64,000 nt of DNA from Betaproteobacteria bacterium GR16-43 (GCA_001953215.1 CP019169.1:1736001-1800000); one strand, 5' to 3'. Counted from the first letter of the stretch, positions 27,319-37,743 are shown. Notes: a model not told the origin generated them from the letters alone. A program made the numbers and translations.

Positions 27319-28509
27319 ATGGCCAAGGGCAAATTCGAGCGTACGAAGCCCCACGTGAACGTGGGCACGATCGGTCACGTGGACCACGGCAAGACGACGC
27401 TGACGGCGGCGATCACGACGGTGCTGTCGAAGAAGTTCGGTGGCGAGGCGAAGGCCTACGACCAGATCGACGCGGCGCCGGAGGAAAAGGCGCGTGGGAT
27501 CACGATCAACACGGCGCACGTGGAATACGAGACGAAGAACCGTCACTACGCGCACGTCGATTGCCCGGGCCACGCCGACTACGTGAAGAACATGATCACG
27601 GGTGCGGCGCAGATGGATGGCGCGATCCTGGTGGTGTCGGCGGCCGACGGCCCGATGCCGCAGACGCGCGAGCACATCCTGCTGGCGCGCCAGGTGGGCG
27701 TGCCCTACATCATCGTGTTCATGAACAAGGCGGACATGGTCGATGACGCGGAGCTGCTGGAGCTGGTGGAGCTGGAGGTTCGCGAGCTGCTGTCGAAGTA
27801 CAAGTTTCCCGGCGACAAGACGCCGATCATCATCGGCTCGGCGCTGAAGGCGCTCGAGGGCGACACGGGCGAGCTGGGCGAAGGCGCGATCATGAAGCTG
27901 GCCGATGCGCTGGACAGCTACATCCCGACGCCGGAGCGCGCCGTGGACGGCACGTTCCTGATGCCGGTGGAGGACGTCTTCTCGATCTCGGGCCGTGGCA
28001 CGGTGGTGACCGGCCGCGTGGAGCGCGGGATCTGCAAGGTCGGAGACGAGATCGAGATCGTGGGCCTGAAGCCCACGCAGAAGACGATCTGCACGGGCAC
28101 CGAGATGTTCCGGAAGCTGCTGGACCAGGTGCAGGCCGGCGACAACGTGGGCATCCTGCTGCGCGGCACGAAGCGCGAGGACGTCGAGCGGGGCCAGGTG
28201 CTGGCCAAGCCGGGCTCCATCCCGCCGCACACGAAGTTCGAGTGCGAGGTGTATGTGCTGTCGAAGGAAGAGGGCGGGCGTCACACGCCGTTCTTCAACG
28301 GCTATCGCCCGCAGTTCTACTTCCGCACCACGGACGTGACCGGTTCGCTCGAGCTGCCCGCGGGCACCGAGATGGTCATGCCCGGCGACAACATCAAGAT
28401 GACGGTGACGCTGATTGCGCCCATCGCCATGGAAGAGGGGCTGCGCTTCGCGATCCGCGAAGGCGGCCGCACCGTCGGAGCCGGCGTCGTCTCCAAGATC
28501 CTCGAATAG
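27319..28509 (+). CDS. tuf: Elongation factor Tu (copy 2)
   Basis: This is the tufA-type copy at the end of the str operon, encoding the same 396-residue EF-Tu as the copy at 10991. The two genes differ at four silent positions that I can see. Identity continues past the stop through TAGGAATA, whose AGGA acts as the Shine-Dalgarno for rpsJ here. This pattern is typical of ongoing gene conversion between tuf genes. Confidence 0.98.
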   Translation: MAKGKFERTKPHVNVGTIGHVDHGKTTLTAAITTVLSKKFGGEAKAYDQIDAAPEEKARGITINTAHVEYETKNRHYAHVDCPGHADYVKNMITGAAQMDGAILVVSAADGPMPQTREHILLARQVGVPYIIVFMNKADMVDDAELLELVELEVRELLSKYKFPGDKTPIIIGSALKALEGDTGELGEGAIMKLADALDSYIPTPERAVDGTFLMPVEDVFSISGRGTVVTGRVERGICKVGDEIEIVGLKPTQKTICTGTEMFRKLLDQVQAGDNVGILLRGTKREDVERGQVLAKPGSIPPHTKFECEVYVLSKEEGGRHTPFFNGYRPQFYFRTTDVTGSLELPAGTEMVMPGDNIKMTVTLIAPIAMEEGLRFAIREGGRTVGAGVVSKILE

Positions 28510-28520
28510 GAATATCAATC

Positions 28521-28838
28521 ATGGCGCAGAGCCTCGGCCTCCAGAAGATCCGCATCCGCCTCAAGGCGTTCGACTACAAGCTCATCGACCAGTCGGCGCA
28601 GGAGATCGTGGAAACGGCGAAGCGCACCGGCGCGGTCGTCAAGGGCCCGGTGCCCATGCCCACCCGCATCGAGCGCTTCGACATCCTGCGCTCGCCGCAC
28701 AAGAACAAGACCTCGCGCGACCAGTTCGAGATCCGCACGCACCTCCGCCTGATCGACATCGTCGATCCGACGGACAAGACGGTGGATGCCCTCACGAAGC
28801 TGGACCTGCCCGCGGGCGTGGACGTGAAGATCAAGTAA
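28521..28838 (+). CDS. rpsJ: Ribosomal protein S10 / NusE
   Basis: S10 is a 30S head protein and, as NusE, a partner of NusB and NusG in antitermination. The 105-residue product has the core [19 protein letters not shown] and [18 protein letters not shown] short N-terminal addition (AQSLGL) precedes the usual QKIRIR start. It lies only 11 bases after tuf, so the str and S10 operons are probably continuous. Confidence 0.97.
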   Translation: MAQSLGLQKIRIRLKAFDYKLIDQSAQEIVETAKRTGAVVKGPVPMPTRIERFDILRSPHKNKTSRDQFEIRTHLRLIDIVDPTDKTVDALTKLDLPAGVDVKIK

Positions 28839-28845
28839 TTCCCGC

Positions 28846-28929
28846 GGCGGGGTACAATCCCCGCCCGGTATTTCAAGAGCAGTGCCGGCCAATTGCAGCT
28901 GGCACCCCGAGGGAGTAAGTCCCCGGGGT
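28846..28929 (+). promoter_or_regulatory. Structured gap with possible promoter between rpsJ and rplC
   Basis: TACAAT (28853-28858) is a good -10 box enclosed by a perfect seven-base inverted repeat GGCGGGG/CCCCGCC (28846-28865), but no clear -35 is present. Downstream, GTGCC/GGCAC (28882-28905) and CCCC-GGGA/TCCC-GGGG (28905-28928) can form hairpins. The region could be an internal promoter or an L4-type control leader displaced downstream of rpsJ; both are inference. Confidence 0.4.
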
Positions 28930-28955
28930 CTACTAAAAGAAGGAAAGGAAAGAAG

Positions 28956-29615
28956 ATGAGTCTCGGTCTAGTCGGCCGGAAGGTCGGCATGATGCGCATC
29001 TTCAACGAGGACGGCAGTTCGGTCCCCGTGACGGTGCTCGATTGTGCTGGCAACCGCGTCACCCGCATCAAGACATCCGATTCGGATGGTTACTCCGCGA
29101 TCCAGGTCGCGTTCGGCAAACGTCGCGCGACGCGCGTCACCAAACCCCTCGCGGGCCAGTACGCGAAGGCCGGCGTCGAAGCCGGCAGCGTGCTGCGCGA
29201 ATTCCGCGTGGACCCGAAGGACGTCGCCGAACTGAAGGTGGGCAGCGAGCTCAAGGTGGAAATGTTCCAGGTCGGCCAGAAGGTCGACGTTTCGGGAACC
29301 ACCATCGGCAAGGGCTTCGCGGGCGTCATTCGCCGCCACCACTTTTCGTCGAACCGCGCGTCCCACGGCAACTCGCTCTCGCACAACAGCGCCGGTTCCA
29401 TCGGCATGGCGCAGGATCCGGGCCGCGTGTTCCCGGGCAAGCGCATGGCCGGCCATCTGGGCGACGTGAACCGCACGATCCAGTTGCTGGAAGTCGTGCG
29501 CGTCGACAGCGAGCGCTCGCTCATCATGATCCGGGGCTCGGTCCCCGGCGCCAAGAACGGCAAGGTCATCCTCCTTCCCAGCGTGAAGGCCAAGGCGCCG
29601 AAGGGAGGCAAGTAA
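28956..29615 (+). CDS. rplC: Ribosomal protein L3
   Basis: L3 is an early-assembly 50S protein near the peptidyl transferase centre. The start at 28956 ([16 protein letters not shown]) follows AAGGAAAG; the frame is open upstream but that part is the structured gap. The 219-residue protein has the long loop containing [12 protein letters not shown] and the [16 protein letters not shown] motif. Its stop and the rplD ATG share one base (TAATG). Confidence 0.97.
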   Translation: MSLGLVGRKVGMMRIFNEDGSSVPVTVLDCAGNRVTRIKTSDSDGYSAIQVAFGKRRATRVTKPLAGQYAKAGVEAGSVLREFRVDPKDVAELKVGSELKVEMFQVGQKVDVSGTTIGKGFAGVIRRHHFSSNRASHGNSLSHNSAGSIGMAQDPGRVFPGKRMAGHLGDVNRTIQLLEVVRVDSERSLIMIRGSVPGAKNGKVILLPSVKAKAPKGGK

Positions 29616-30235
29616 TGGAACTCAAGGTCATCAACGACAAGGGCGAGAAGCAGGCCTCCGTGGCCGCTTCGGAGACGCTCTTCGGTCGTGACTACAACGA
29701 GGCCCTCGTGCACCAGGTCGTCATCGCCTACCAGGCGAACGGCCGCGTCGGCACGCGCAAGCAGAAGACGCGCAGCGAGGTCCGCCACTCCACCAAGAAG
29801 CCCTGGCGCCAGAAGGGCACCGGCCGCGCCCGCGCGGGCATGACCTCCTCGCCCCTGTGGCGCGGCGGCGGACGCACCTTCCCGAACTCGCCCGACGAGA
29901 ATTTCTCGCAGAAGGTGAACCGGAAGATGTATCGCGCCGGCATGGCCTCCATCCTCTCGCAGCTGGTTCGCGAGGAGCGCCTGGCCGTGGTCGATGCCTT
30001 CACGGTCGACCAGCCGAAGACCAAGTCCCTGGTCCAGAAGCTGAAGAGCATGAACCTCGACGACGTGCTGATCATCACCGACAGCCTCGACGACAACCTC
30101 TACCTGTCCTCGCGCAACCTGCCCAACGTGCAGGTGCTCGAGGCTCGCCACGCCGATCCGGTGAGCCTGGTCCACGCGGCCCAGGTCATCATCACCAAGG
30201 GCGCGGTGAAGCACCTCGAGGAGGCCCTGGCATGA
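29615..30235 (+). CDS. rplD: Ribosomal protein L4
   Basis: L4 lines the exit tunnel and in many bacteria represses the S10 operon. The 206-residue protein has the extended loop with [20 protein letters not shown] and [10 protein letters not shown]. It overlaps rplC by one base and rplW by four (ATGA), so translation of the three is coupled. Confidence 0.97.
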   Translation: MELKVINDKGEKQASVAASETLFGRDYNEALVHQVVIAYQANGRVGTRKQKTRSEVRHSTKKPWRQKGTGRARAGMTSSPLWRGGGRTFPNSPDENFSQKVNRKMYRAGMASILSQLVREERLAVVDAFTVDQPKTKSLVQKLKSMNLDDVLIITDSLDDNLYLSSRNLPNVQVLEARHADPVSLVHAAQVIITKGAVKHLEEALA

Positions 30236-30540
30236 ATCAGGAACGTCTGATGAAAGTCATCCTGGCTCCGGTGATCTCGGAGAAGGCCACGCTCGTGGGC
30301 GAAACCCACAAGCAGGTCGTCTTCGAAGTGCTCCGGGACGCCACCAAGGCCGAGATCAAGGCCGCCGTCGAACTCCTCTTCAAGGAACAGAAGGTGGAAG
30401 TCGCCGCGGTGAACGTGGTCAACGTCAAGGGCAAGGAAAAGCGCCACGGTCGTTTCGTGGGCAAGCGCCGCAGCTTCAAGAAGGCTTATGTGAGCCTCAA
30501 GGGCGAAGGCGACATCAACTTCGTGGAAGGGGTGGCCTGA
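30232..30540 (+). CDS. rplW: Ribosomal protein L23
   Basis: L23 sits at the tunnel exit and docks trigger factor and SRP. The 102-residue product has the VISEKATLV start and the loop region [20 protein letters not shown]. The ATG at 30232 overlaps the rplD stop as ATGA; an internal ATG at 30250 would also fit. Confidence 0.96.
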   Translation: MNQERLMKVILAPVISEKATLVGETHKQVVFEVLRDATKAEIKAAVELLFKEQKVEVAAVNVVNVKGKEKRHGRFVGKRRSFKKAYVSLKGEGDINFVEGVA

Positions 30541-30542
30541 CC

Positions 30543-31367
30543 ATGGCACTCGTCAAAACCAAACCGACCTCGGCGGGCCGCCGCTCGATGGTCAAGGTCG
30601 TGAACCACGACCTGCACAAGGGCAAGCCGTACGCGCCGCTGGTCGAGAGCCAGTCGCGCCGTGCCGGCCGCAACCACCAGGGCAACATCACCACCCGCCA
30701 CCAGGGCGGCGGGCACAAGCAGCACTATCGCCTGATCGATTTCCGTCGCAACGACAAGGACGGCATCCCGGCCAAGGTCGAACGCATCGAATACGACCCG
30801 AACCGCAGCGCCAACATCCTCCTCGTCTGCTACGCGGACGGCGAGCGCCGCTACGTGATCGCGCCGAAAGGCGTGGCCGTGGGCGCGAAGCTGGAGAGTG
30901 GCCCGGAAGCCCCGATCAAGGACGGCAACACGCTTCCGCTGCGCAACATCCCGGTCGGCACGATCGTGCACTGCATCGAGATGCTGCCGGGCAAGGGCGC
31001 GCAGATCGCCCGTTCGGCCGGCGCCTCGGTCCAGTTGCTCGCCCGCGAGGGTGAGTACGCGCAGCTGCGCCTCCGCTCCGGCGAGATCCGCCGCGTGCAC
31101 GTGAATTGCCGCGCCACCATCGGCGAAGTCGGCAACTCCGAGCACAACCTGCGCGTGATCGGCAAGGCCGGCGCGAACCGTTGGCGTGGCATCCGCCCGA
31201 CGGTGCGCGGCGAGACGATGAACCCTGTCGATCACCCGCTTGGCGGCCGCACGCGCGGCAACCGCCATCCGGTGTCGCCTTGGGGCCAGCCCGCCAAGGG
31301 CAAGAAGACGCGGACCAACAAGCGCACGCAGGTGATGATTGTGCGCAGCCGCCACAAGAAGGCGTAA
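30543..31367 (+). CDS. rplB: Ribosomal protein L2
   Basis: L2 is required for subunit association and peptidyl transfer. The 274-residue protein shows [18 protein letters not shown] and, near the C-terminus, the conserved histidine of [15 protein letters not shown]. It lies two bases after rplW and ten before rpsS. Confidence 0.98.
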   Translation: MALVKTKPTSAGRRSMVKVVNHDLHKGKPYAPLVESQSRRAGRNHQGNITTRHQGGGHKQHYRLIDFRRNDKDGIPAKVERIEYDPNRSANILLVCYADGERRYVIAPKGVAVGAKLESGPEAPIKDGNTLPLRNIPVGTIVHCIEMLPGKGAQIARSAGASVQLLAREGEYAQLRLRSGEIRRVHVNCRATIGEVGNSEHNLRVIGKAGANRWRGIRPTVRGETMNPVDHPLGGRTRGNRHPVSPWGQPAKGKKTRTNKRTQVMIVRSRHKKA

Positions 31368-31376
31368 GGACCAGAC

Positions 31377-31694
31377 ATGGCTCGTTCAATCAAGAAAGGC
31401 CCGTTCGTCGACGGGCACCTGCTGAAAAAAGTCGAGGCCGCCCAGGCCGCGAAGGACAAGCGCCCGATCAAGACCTGGTCGCGCCGTTCCACCGTCCTTC
31501 CGGATTTCGTCGGCCTCACCATCGCGGTCCACAACGGCAAGCAGCACATTCCCGTGTACGTGACCGAAAACATGGTCGGGCACAAGCTCGGCGAGTTCGC
31601 GCTGACGCGCACCTTCAAGGGCCATTCGGCCGACAAGAAGGTCGCGGGTCCCCCGGGCGGCGGTACGCCGGCCCCGGCCGCGGCGAAGAAGTAA
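31377..31694 (+). CDS. rpsS: Ribosomal protein S19
   Basis: S19 binds S13 in the 30S head. The core ([41 protein letters not shown]) is standard. At 105 residues it is about 13 longer than usual, owing to a Gly/Pro/Ala/Lys-rich tail after KGHSADKK. Confidence 0.97.
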   Translation: MARSIKKGPFVDGHLLKKVEAAQAAKDKRPIKTWSRRSTVLPDFVGLTIAVHNGKQHIPVYVTENMVGHKLGEFALTRTFKGHSADKKVAGPPGGGTPAPAAAKK

Positions 31695-31706
31695 GGAGAC
31701 CCCGCG

Positions 31707-32048
31707 ATGAACGTCCAAGCAAAACTCTACGGCGTACGCCTCTCGGCCCAGAAGGGCCGCCTGGTGGCCGACCTCGTGCGTGGCCAGCCGGTCGGCAACG
31801 CGCTCAACATCCTGGCCTTCACCCCGAAGAAGGGCGCGAAGATCATCAAGAAAGTGCTGGAAAGCGCGATCGCGAACGCCGAGCACAACAACGGCGCCGA
31901 TATCGACGAGCTGAAGATCACCACGATCTTCGTCGAGAAGGGCCCCGTGCTCAAGCGCTTCCATGCCCGCGCCAAGGGCCGCGGCAACCGGATCATCAAG
32001 CCGACCTGCCACGTGTTCCTCACCGTCGGCGACGGGAAAAAGGACTAG
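31707..32048 (+). CDS. rplV: Ribosomal protein L22
   Basis: L22 contributes a beta-hairpin to the exit tunnel near the macrolide site. The 113-residue protein has the [12 protein letters not shown] helix and the hairpin region [27 protein letters not shown] from the rpsS end provides its ribosome-binding site. Confidence 0.97.
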   Translation: MNVQAKLYGVRLSAQKGRLVADLVRGQPVGNALNILAFTPKKGAKIIKKVLESAIANAEHNNGADIDELKITTIFVEKGPVLKRFHARAKGRGNRIIKPTCHVFLTVGDGKKD

Positions 32049-32050
32049 CC

Positions 32051-32761
32051 ATGGGACAGAAGATCAACCCGACCGGGTTCCGACTCTCGGTCAACCGCAA
32101 CTGGGCCTCGAAGTGGTACGCGAGCAGCAAGGATTTCCCGGTGATGCTGGCCGAGGACATCAAGGTTCGCGAGTACCTCAAGAAGAAGCTGTCCCATGCC
32201 GCCGTGGGCCGCGTGGTCATCGAGCGTCCCGCCAAGAACGCGCGCATCACCATCTACTCGGCACGTCCGGGCGTGGTGATCGGCAAGAAGGGCGAGGACA
32301 TCGAAGGCCTGAGGAACACCCTCCAGCGCCTGATGGGTGTCCCGGTGCACGTGAACATCGAGGAAATCCGCAAGCCCGAACTCGATGCCCAGCTGATCGC
32401 GGATTCGATCACGGGCCAGCTCGAGAAGCGCGTGATGTTCCGCCGTGCGATGAAACGCGCGATGCAGAACGCCATGCGCCTCGGTGCCCAGGGCATCAAG
32501 ATCACCAGCGCCGGCCGCCTGAACGGTGCCGAGATCGCGCGTACGGAGTGGTACCGCGAAGGACGCGTGCCGCTGCATACGCTGCGTGCCGACATCGAGT
32601 ACGGATTCTCGGAAGCCAAGACGACCTACGGCACGATCGGCGTGCAGGTCCTCGTCTTCAAGGGCGAGACGCTGGGCAAGGGCGAGCTGCCCGTAGCCCC
32701 GGCGCCGGAACCCGACAAGAAGCCCAGAAGGGCGGGAGCGAAACATGCTGCAGCCAGCTAG
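32051..32761 (+). CDS. rpsC: Ribosomal protein S3
   Basis: S3 forms part of the mRNA entry channel. The 236-residue product has the [12 protein letters not shown] start, the KH domain loop [14 protein letters not shown] and the C-terminal domain. It ends in a basic Ala/Lys-rich tail. It starts two bases after rplV, and its last 17 bases overlap rplP in another frame. Confidence 0.97.
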   Translation: MGQKINPTGFRLSVNRNWASKWYASSKDFPVMLAEDIKVREYLKKKLSHAAVGRVVIERPAKNARITIYSARPGVVIGKKGEDIEGLRNTLQRLMGVPVHVNIEEIRKPELDAQLIADSITGQLEKRVMFRRAMKRAMQNAMRLGAQGIKITSAGRLNGAEIARTEWYREGRVPLHTLRADIEYGFSEAKTTYGTIGVQVLVFKGETLGKGELPVAPAPEPDKKPRRAGAKHAAAS

Positions 32762-33158
32762 AAGGAAGTACCGGAAGGAGCAGAAGGGCCGCAACAAGGG
32801 CATCGCCACGCGCGGCGCCAAGGTCTCCTTCGGCGAATTCGGCCTGAAGGCCATCGGTCGCGGCCGCCTCACGGCGCGCCAGATCGAGGCGGCCCGACGC
32901 GCCATGACGCGCCACATCAAGCGTGGCGGCCGCGTCTGGATCCGCATCTTCCCGGACAAGCCGATCTCCAAGAAGCCGGCCGAGGTCCGCATGGGCAACG
33001 GCAAGGGCTCGCCCGAGTATTTCGTGGCCGAGATCGTCCCGGGCAAGGTGCTCTACGAAATGGACGGCGTGGAAGAGTCGGTGGCCCGCGAGGCCTTCGC
33101 GCTCGCCGCCGCCAAGCTCCCGATCAAGACCGCGTTCGTGCAACGCATGATCGGCTGA
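32745..33158 (+). CDS. rplP: Ribosomal protein L16
   Basis: L16 contacts the A-site tRNA elbow. The 137-residue protein begins [19 protein letters not shown], the standard start, which fixes the ATG at 32745 inside the end of rpsC. The conserved arginine-rich motif [19 protein letters not shown] is present. Confidence 0.97.
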   Translation: MLQPARRKYRKEQKGRNKGIATRGAKVSFGEFGLKAIGRGRLTARQIEAARRAMTRHIKRGGRVWIRIFPDKPISKKPAEVRMGNGKGSPEYFVAEIVPGKVLYEMDGVEESVAREAFALAAAKLPIKTAFVQRMIG

Positions 33159-33171
33159 CGAGGAAATCGAC

Positions 33172-33372
33172 ATGAAACCGAGCGAACTGCGGGGCAAGTC
33201 CGTGGACGAGTTGAACAAGGAGTTGCTGGACCTGCGCAAGGCGCAGTTCGGCCTCCGGATGCAGCTGGCCACCCAGAGCCTCTCCAAGAACAGCGAGATC
33301 CAGCGCGTGCGCCGTGAAATCGCGCGTGTGCACACCGTGCTCACCGAGAAGCGGAAAGCGAGCGCCAAATGA
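33172..33372 (+). CDS. rpmC: Ribosomal protein L29
   Basis: L29 is a small helical hairpin at the tunnel exit. The 66-residue protein has the [20 protein letters not shown] and [13 protein letters not shown] helices. AGGAAAT precedes the ATG. Its stop overlaps the rpsQ start as ATGA. Confidence 0.96.
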   Translation: MKPSELRGKSVDELNKELLDLRKAQFGLRMQLATQSLSKNSEIQRVRREIARVHTVLTEKRKASAK

Positions 33373-33632
33373 CTGAAGCCGCCAAGAACCAGCGCACGCT
33401 CACCGGCAAGGTGGTGAGCGACAAGATGGACAAGACCGTCACGGTCCTGGTCGAGCGCCAGGTGATGCACCCGATCGGCAAGGTCGTGCGCCGCGCCAAG
33501 AAGTACCACGCCCATAACGAGGGCAACGACGCCAAGCTGGGCGATACCGTGCTGATCGAGGAGTGCCGTCCCCTTTCCAAGACCAAGTCCTGGAAGGTGG
33601 CCCGCCTCGTCCAGCGTGCCCGCGTCGAGTAG
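33369..33632 (+). CDS. rpsQ: Ribosomal protein S17
   Basis: S17 is an OB-fold primary 16S-binding protein. The 87-residue protein has the [20 protein letters not shown] core and the [12 protein letters not shown] motif. It is the last gene of the S10 block; its stop codon overlaps the -35 box of the spc promoter. Confidence 0.97.
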   Translation: MTEAAKNQRTLTGKVVSDKMDKTVTVLVERQVMHPIGKVVRRAKKYHAHNEGNDAKLGDTVLIEECRPLSKTKSWKVARLVQRARVE

Positions 33633-33662
33633 TTGAGTTAGCGGCACGAAACCTGCTATACT
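33633..33662 (+). promoter_or_regulatory. Promoter of the spc operon
   Basis: TTGAGT (33633-33638) begins immediately after the rpsQ stop and is followed, 18 bases later, by TATACT (33657-33662). The predicted transcript starts near 33670 and carries a leader of about 245 bases before rplN. Confidence 0.75.
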
Positions 33663-33916
33663 TGCGGTCTTTGCTGCAAGAGTTGCCTTAACCGCTTCTG
33701 GCCCTGGCTTCGTGGGCCGGAAGACTCGCTAAGAGCCCGGGGAGAGATCTCCGGGGGCTGCCCGGCCGCCAGCCGAAGCCGAAGAACCAAAACGCCCGGG
33801 CCCAGAAGTACCCCAGACCAAAGGCCTTTCGAGCGCCCCCCAGGGCCTTCGAAGGAAGACGGATCCAAGACTGGCTGGACGGGATATTCCCGCCGGGTCA
33901 AGTTGGAGAGAGACCA
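33663..33916 (+). promoter_or_regulatory. Long structured leader upstream of rplN
   Basis: No ORF is supported here. Several hairpins can form: CTTGC/GCAAG (33661-33680), GGCCC/GGGCC near 33710, and an AGCCC...GGAG/CTCC...GGGCT stem around 33735-33760 with a two-by-two internal loop. GGAGAG before the rplN ATG is its ribosome-binding site. The length is unusual for this gene-dense cluster and suggests post-transcriptional control. Confidence 0.45.
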
Positions 33917-34285
33917 ATGATTCAGATGCAGTCGATTCTCGACGTGGCCGACAATACCGGCGCGCGCTCGGTGATGTGTATCAAGGTGCTCGGCGGCTCC
34001 AAGCGCCGCTATGCGGGCATCGGGGACATCATCAAGGTCAGCATCAAGAGCGCTGCGCCGCGCGGCCGCGTCAAAAAAGGCGAGGTCTACAGCGCCGTCG
34101 TCGTGCGTACCGCGCACGGTGTTCGTCGCTCCGACGGCTCGGTGATCCGTTTCGACACCAACGCCGCAGTCCTCCTGAACCCCAAGCTCGAGCCGATCGG
34201 CACGCGCATCTTCGGACCGGTGACGCGCGAACTGCGCACCGAGCGCTTCATGAAGATCGTGTCGCTGGCGCCCGAAGTCCTGTAG
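33917..34285 (+). CDS. rplN: Ribosomal protein L14
   Basis: L14 bridges the 50S to 16S helix 44 and binds L19 and RsfS. The 122-residue protein has the standard [17 protein letters not shown] start and the [11 protein letters not shown] motif. It opens the spc block. Confidence 0.98.
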   Translation: MIQMQSILDVADNTGARSVMCIKVLGGSKRRYAGIGDIIKVSIKSAAPRGRVKKGEVYSAVVVRTAHGVRRSDGSVIRFDTNAAVLLNPKLEPIGTRIFGPVTRELRTERFMKIVSLAPEVL

Positions 34286-34298
34286 GAGCGGCGAGACC

Positions 34299-34631
34299 AT
34301 GAGCAAGATCCGCAAGGGCGACCAAGTCGTCGTCACCACCGGCAAGGACAAGGGCAAGAAGGGCACCGTCCTGCGCGTCTTCGAGGCCGGCAAGGTCCTC
34401 ATCGAGGGCGTGAACCGCGTGAAGAAGCACCAGCGCCCCAACCCCGTGAAAGGCCTGACCGGCGGCATCATCGACAAGGAAATGCCGATCAGCATTTCCA
34501 ACGTGATGCTCGTGAACCCGGCCACCGGCAAGGCAGACCGCATCGGCTTCAAGTTCCTCGCCGCGCAGGGCAAGGAAGCGCCGCGCAAGGTGCGTTTCTT
34601 CAAGTCCAACGGCGAAGTCGTGGACGTCTGA
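34299..34631 (+). CDS. rplX: Ribosomal protein L24
   Basis: L24 is an assembly initiator with a KOW fold. The 110-residue protein begins [20 protein letters not shown] with the KOW signature [19 protein letters not shown]. Confidence 0.97.
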   Translation: MSKIRKGDQVVVTTGKDKGKKGTVLRVFEAGKVLIEGVNRVKKHQRPNPVKGLTGGIIDKEMPISISNVMLVNPATGKADRIGFKFLAAQGKEAPRKVRFFKSNGEVVDV

Positions 34632-34647
34632 GCCCGGAGAACTGACG

Positions 34648-35352
34648 ATGGCAACCAAAGACAAAGACCAGAAGCCGGCCAAGGACAAGAAGCCGCCTTC
34701 CCAGGACGCGCACCCGGCGGCGCCGAAGAAGGCCGCCAAGGAAGCGAAGGCGAAGCCCGCTGCCGACGGCAAGAAGGCCGAGCGCCCGACCGCGCCGACC
34801 ACGCCGCCGCGCCTGAAGACCATTTACCAGGACACCGTCGTGCCGGCGCTCATGAAGCAGTTCGGCTACAAGACGAAGATGCAGGTCCCGCGCGTCACCA
34901 AGATCACGCTGAACATGGGCGTGGGCGAGGCCGTCGCGGACAAGAAGATCCTGGACAACGCCGCCGGCGACATGCAGAAGATCGCGGGCCAGAAGCCGGT
35001 GATCACCAAGTCGAAGAAGTCGATCGCGGGCTTCAAGATCCGCGACAACTACCCGGTCGGCACGATGGTGACGCTGCGCTCGCGCCGGATGTACGAGTTC
35101 CTCGACCGCCTGGTCACGATCGCGCTGCCGCGCGTCCGCGACTTCCGCGGGGTGTCGGGCCGTGCGTTCGACGGCCGCGGCAACTACAACCTCGGCATCA
35201 AGGAACAGATCATTTTCCCGGAGATCGAGTACGACAAGGTCGATGCGATCCGGGGCATGAACATCAGCATCACCACGACCGCGAAGACCGACGAGGAAGC
35301 CAAGGCACTCCTCGCTGCGTTCCGGTTCCCGTTCAGAACTGAGAGGGTGTAA
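34648..35352 (+). CDS. rplE: Ribosomal protein L5 with N-terminal extension
   Basis: L5 binds 5S rRNA and the P-site tRNA. The L5 core begins near residue 55 ([19 protein letters not shown]) and is standard, including [10 protein letters not shown] and the [16 protein letters not shown] loop. At 234 residues the protein is about 55 longer than the usual 179. The extra N-terminus is Lys/Ala/Pro-rich. It is probably translated: GGAG lies nine bases before the ATG at 34648, and I see no ATG, GTG or TTG near the canonical start. The stop overlaps rpsN (TAATG). Confidence 0.95.
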   Translation: MATKDKDQKPAKDKKPPSQDAHPAAPKKAAKEAKAKPAADGKKAERPTAPTTPPRLKTIYQDTVVPALMKQFGYKTKMQVPRVTKITLNMGVGEAVADKKILDNAAGDMQKIAGQKPVITKSKKSIAGFKIRDNYPVGTMVTLRSRRMYEFLDRLVTIALPRVRDFRGVSGRAFDGRGNYNLGIKEQIIFPEIEYDKVDAIRGMNISITTTAKTDEEAKALLAAFRFPFRTERV

Positions 35353-35657
35353 TGGCCAAGCTCGCCGTCATCAACCGCAACTTCAAGCGCCAGGCGATCG
35401 TGAAGAAGTACGCCGCGAAGCGCGCTGCGTTGCAGGCCGTCTTCCAGGACCCGAAGGCCACCGACGAGGCCCGTGACGAGGCGCGCGCGAAGTTCCAGGC
35501 GCTGCCCCGTGACTCCTCCCCCGTCCGCCTTCGCAACCGTTGCGCCCTGACGGGCCGTCCGCGCGGGACGTTCCGCAAGTTCGGCCTCGCGCGGAACAAG
35601 ATTCGCGAAATCGCCATGCGCGGGGAAATCCCGGGCATGACGAAGGCGAGCTGGTAA
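35352..35657 (+). CDS. rpsN: Ribosomal protein S14
   Basis: S14 is a 30S head protein. The 101-residue product is the long, zinc-free form: the central region [20 protein letters not shown] lacks the CxxC pairs of the short form. It overlaps rplE by one base. Confidence 0.97.
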   Translation: MAKLAVINRNFKRQAIVKKYAAKRAALQAVFQDPKATDEARDEARAKFQALPRDSSPVRLRNRCALTGRPRGTFRKFGLARNKIREIAMRGEIPGMTKASW

Positions 35658-35668
35658 GGAGCCGAACG

Positions 35669-36064
35669 ATGAGCATGAGTGATCCCATCGCCGACATGCT
35701 GACGCGCATCCGCAACGCCCAGGCCACTGAAAAGGTCAGCGTCGCGATGCCCAGCTCGAAGGTCAAGCTTGCAATCGCCGAAGTGCTGAAGTCCGAGGGC
35801 TACATCGAGGACTTCGCGGTGCGCGCCAACGAAGGCAAGAACACGCTCGAGATCGGCCTGAAGTACTACGCCGGCAAGCCCGTGATCGAGAAGATCGAGC
35901 GGGTCTCCCGCCCCGGCCTTCGCGTCTACAAGGGCCGCGAGGACATCCAGCCCGTGATGAACGGCCTGGGCGTGGCCATCGTCTCCACTTCCCGCGGTGT
36001 GATGACCGACCGCCGTGCCCGTGAAACGGGCGTGGGCGGCGAAGTCCTCTGCATCGTGGTCTAA
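35669..36064 (+). CDS. rpsH: Ribosomal protein S8
   Basis: S8 is a central 16S-binding protein and the spc-operon repressor in Escherichia coli. The 131-residue protein has [14 protein letters not shown] at the N-terminus and [19 protein letters not shown] at the C-terminus. The ATG at 35669 (MSMSDP) has AAGGAG upstream; the ATG at 35675 is also possible. Confidence 0.97.
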   Translation: MSMSDPIADMLTRIRNAQATEKVSVAMPSSKVKLAIAEVLKSEGYIEDFAVRANEGKNTLEIGLKYYAGKPVIEKIERVSRPGLRVYKGREDIQPVMNGLGVAIVSTSRGVMTDRRARETGVGGEVLCIVV

Positions 36065-36074
36065 GGAGCGAGCC

Positions 36075-36608
36075 ATGTCCCGTATCGGCAAGAACCCCAT
36101 TCCGGTGCCCGAGAAGGTCGAGGTCACCGTCGCCAACGACGTGCTCACCGTGAAGGGCCCGCTCGGCACGCTGAAGCAGGCGATCTCGTCCGACGTCCAG
36201 GTGAAGCTGGCCGACGGCAAGCTCACCTTCGTCGTGGCCAACGATTCGCAGCAGGCCAACGCGATGAGCGGCACGCTTCGCGCGCTGGCCGCCAACATGG
36301 TCCACGGCGTGAAGCAGGGCTTCGAGAAGAAGCTCACCCTCGTGGGCGTGGGCTACAAGGCCCAGGTGCAGGGCTCGAAGGTGAACCTGAGCCTCGGCTT
36401 CTCGCACCCGATCGTGCACGTGCTGCCCGAGGGCGTGAAGGCCGTCGCCCCGACCCAGACCGAGATCGTGATCTCGGGCGCGGACCGCCAGAAGGTGGGC
36501 CAGGTCGCCGCCGAGATCCGCGCGTACAAGAGCCCCGAGCCGTACAAGGGCAAGGGCGTTCGCTACGCCGACGAGAAGGTCTCCCTCAAAGAGACCAAGA
36601 AGAAGTAA
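36075..36608 (+). CDS. rplF: Ribosomal protein L6
   Basis: L6 lies near the sarcin-ricin loop. The 177-residue protein begins [11 protein letters not shown] and has the C-terminal [15 protein letters not shown] motif. AAGGAG lies just before the ATG at 36075. Confidence 0.97.
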   Translation: MSRIGKNPIPVPEKVEVTVANDVLTVKGPLGTLKQAISSDVQVKLADGKLTFVVANDSQQANAMSGTLRALAANMVHGVKQGFEKKLTLVGVGYKAQVQGSKVNLSLGFSHPIVHVLPEGVKAVAPTQTEIVISGADRQKVGQVAAEIRAYKSPEPYKGKGVRYADEKVSLKETKKK

Positions 36609-36620
36609 CGGAGAGACACC

Positions 36621-36977
36621 ATGCTCGACAAGAAAGCCTCCAGGAAGCGCCGCGGCGCCAAGACGCGGGTTCGCATCGCGCGCCAGGAAGCCGTGCGCCT
36701 CACCGTGCACCGCACGAACCAGAACATCTACGCGCAGGTCATCGACGCGTCGGGCGGCAAGGTGCTTGCGTCCGCCTCCTCGCTCGAGAAGGACGTGCGC
36801 GCGAAGCACCCGAACGGCTCCGACAAGGCAGCCGCGGCCCTCGTGGGCGCGCGCATCGCCGAGAAGGCCAAGGCCGCGGGCGTGACGGAAGTCGCGTTCG
36901 ACCGCGCGGGATTCAGCTACCACGGCCGCGTGAAAGCGCTTGCCGAAGCCGCCCGTGAGGGCGGTCTCAAGTTCTAG
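36621..36977 (+). CDS. rplR: Ribosomal protein L18
   Basis: L18 binds 5S rRNA with L5. The 118-residue product has the basic N-terminus [16 protein letters not shown], the [17 protein letters not shown] strand and the C-terminal [16 protein letters not shown] motif. It lies 12 bases after rplF. Confidence 0.97.
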   Translation: MLDKKASRKRRGAKTRVRIARQEAVRLTVHRTNQNIYAQVIDASGGKVLASASSLEKDVRAKHPNGSDKAAAALVGARIAEKAKAAGVTEVAFDRAGFSYHGRVKALAEAAREGGLKF

Positions 36978-36987
36978 GGAACCAGCC

Positions 36988-37518
36988 ATGGCGAAGACGG
37001 AAGAACGGGGCCGCAAGCGCGATCAGCAGGACGAGCGCACGGACGGCCTGCGCGAGAAGATGATCTCGGTCAACCGCGTCACCAAGGTGGTGAAGGGCGG
37101 CCGGATCCTGGGTTTCGCCGCGCTCACGGTCGTGGGTGACGGCGACGGCTCCATCGGCATGGGCAAGGGCAAGGCCCGCGAAGTGCCGGTCGCCGTCCAG
37201 AAGGCGATGGAATCCGCTCGCCGCAACCTGGTGAAGGTGCCCCTCAAGAGCGGCACGATCCACCACGAAGTGATGGGCCGCCACGGGGCTACGCGAGTGA
37301 TGATGAAGCCCGCGCAGGAAGGCAACGGCATCAAGGCCGGCGGCGCCATGCGCGCGGTCTTCGAGGTGATGGGCGTGACCAACATCTCGGCCAAGTGCCA
37401 CGGCTCCACGAACCCGTACAACGTCGTTCGCGCGACGCTCGACGGCCTTACGCAGCAGCGCCGTCCGTCGGAAATCGCGGCGAAGCGCGGCAAGAAGGTC
37501 GAAGAGATCGTCGGCTGA
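36988..37518 (+). CDS. rpsE: Ribosomal protein S5
   Basis: S5 affects fidelity and lines the mRNA entry site. The 176-residue protein has the dsRNA-binding-like core [20 protein letters not shown] and the [13 protein letters not shown] and [16 protein letters not shown] motifs. The ATG at 36988 was chosen by the MAKTEERG start after CTAGGGA. Confidence 0.97.
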   Translation: MAKTEERGRKRDQQDERTDGLREKMISVNRVTKVVKGGRILGFAALTVVGDGDGSIGMGKGKAREVPVAVQKAMESARRNLVKVPLKSGTIHHEVMGRHGATRVMMKPAQEGNGIKAGGAMRAVFEVMGVTNISAKCHGSTNPYNVVRATLDGLTQQRRPSEIAAKRGKKVEEIVG

Positions 37519-37529
37519 GGAAGACCCAA

Positions 37530-37739
37530 ATGACCGCCAAAGCGAAGCAGCCGGCCGCAGCCGGCAAGAAGATCCGGGTGACCCTCGTGAAGGGCCTGCG
37601 CGGCTGCATCGAGTCGCACCGCGCCTGCGTTCGTGGCCTGGGCCTGCGCCATCGCGAGCACAGCGTCGAGGTGATCGACACCCCGTCCACGCGCGGCATG
37701 ATCAACAAGGTGAGCTACCTCGTGAAAGTCGAGGGCTAG
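37530..37739 (+). CDS. rpmD: Ribosomal protein L30
   Basis: L30 is a small 50S protein found in a subset of bacteria. The core [20 protein letters not shown] and [13 protein letters not shown] is clear. At 69 residues it has a roughly ten-residue basic, Ala-rich N-terminal addition compared with the usual 59-60. Confidence 0.95.
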   Translation: MTAKAKQPAAAGKKIRVTLVKGLRGCIESHRACVRGLGLRHREHSVEVIDTPSTRGMINKVSYLVKVEG

Positions 37740-37743
37740 GACC

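Noticed and set aside
34648-34812. Frameshift or wrong start explaining the long L5 N-terminus
   Set aside because: The ATG has a Shine-Dalgarno and no ATG, GTG or TTG is found near the canonical start.
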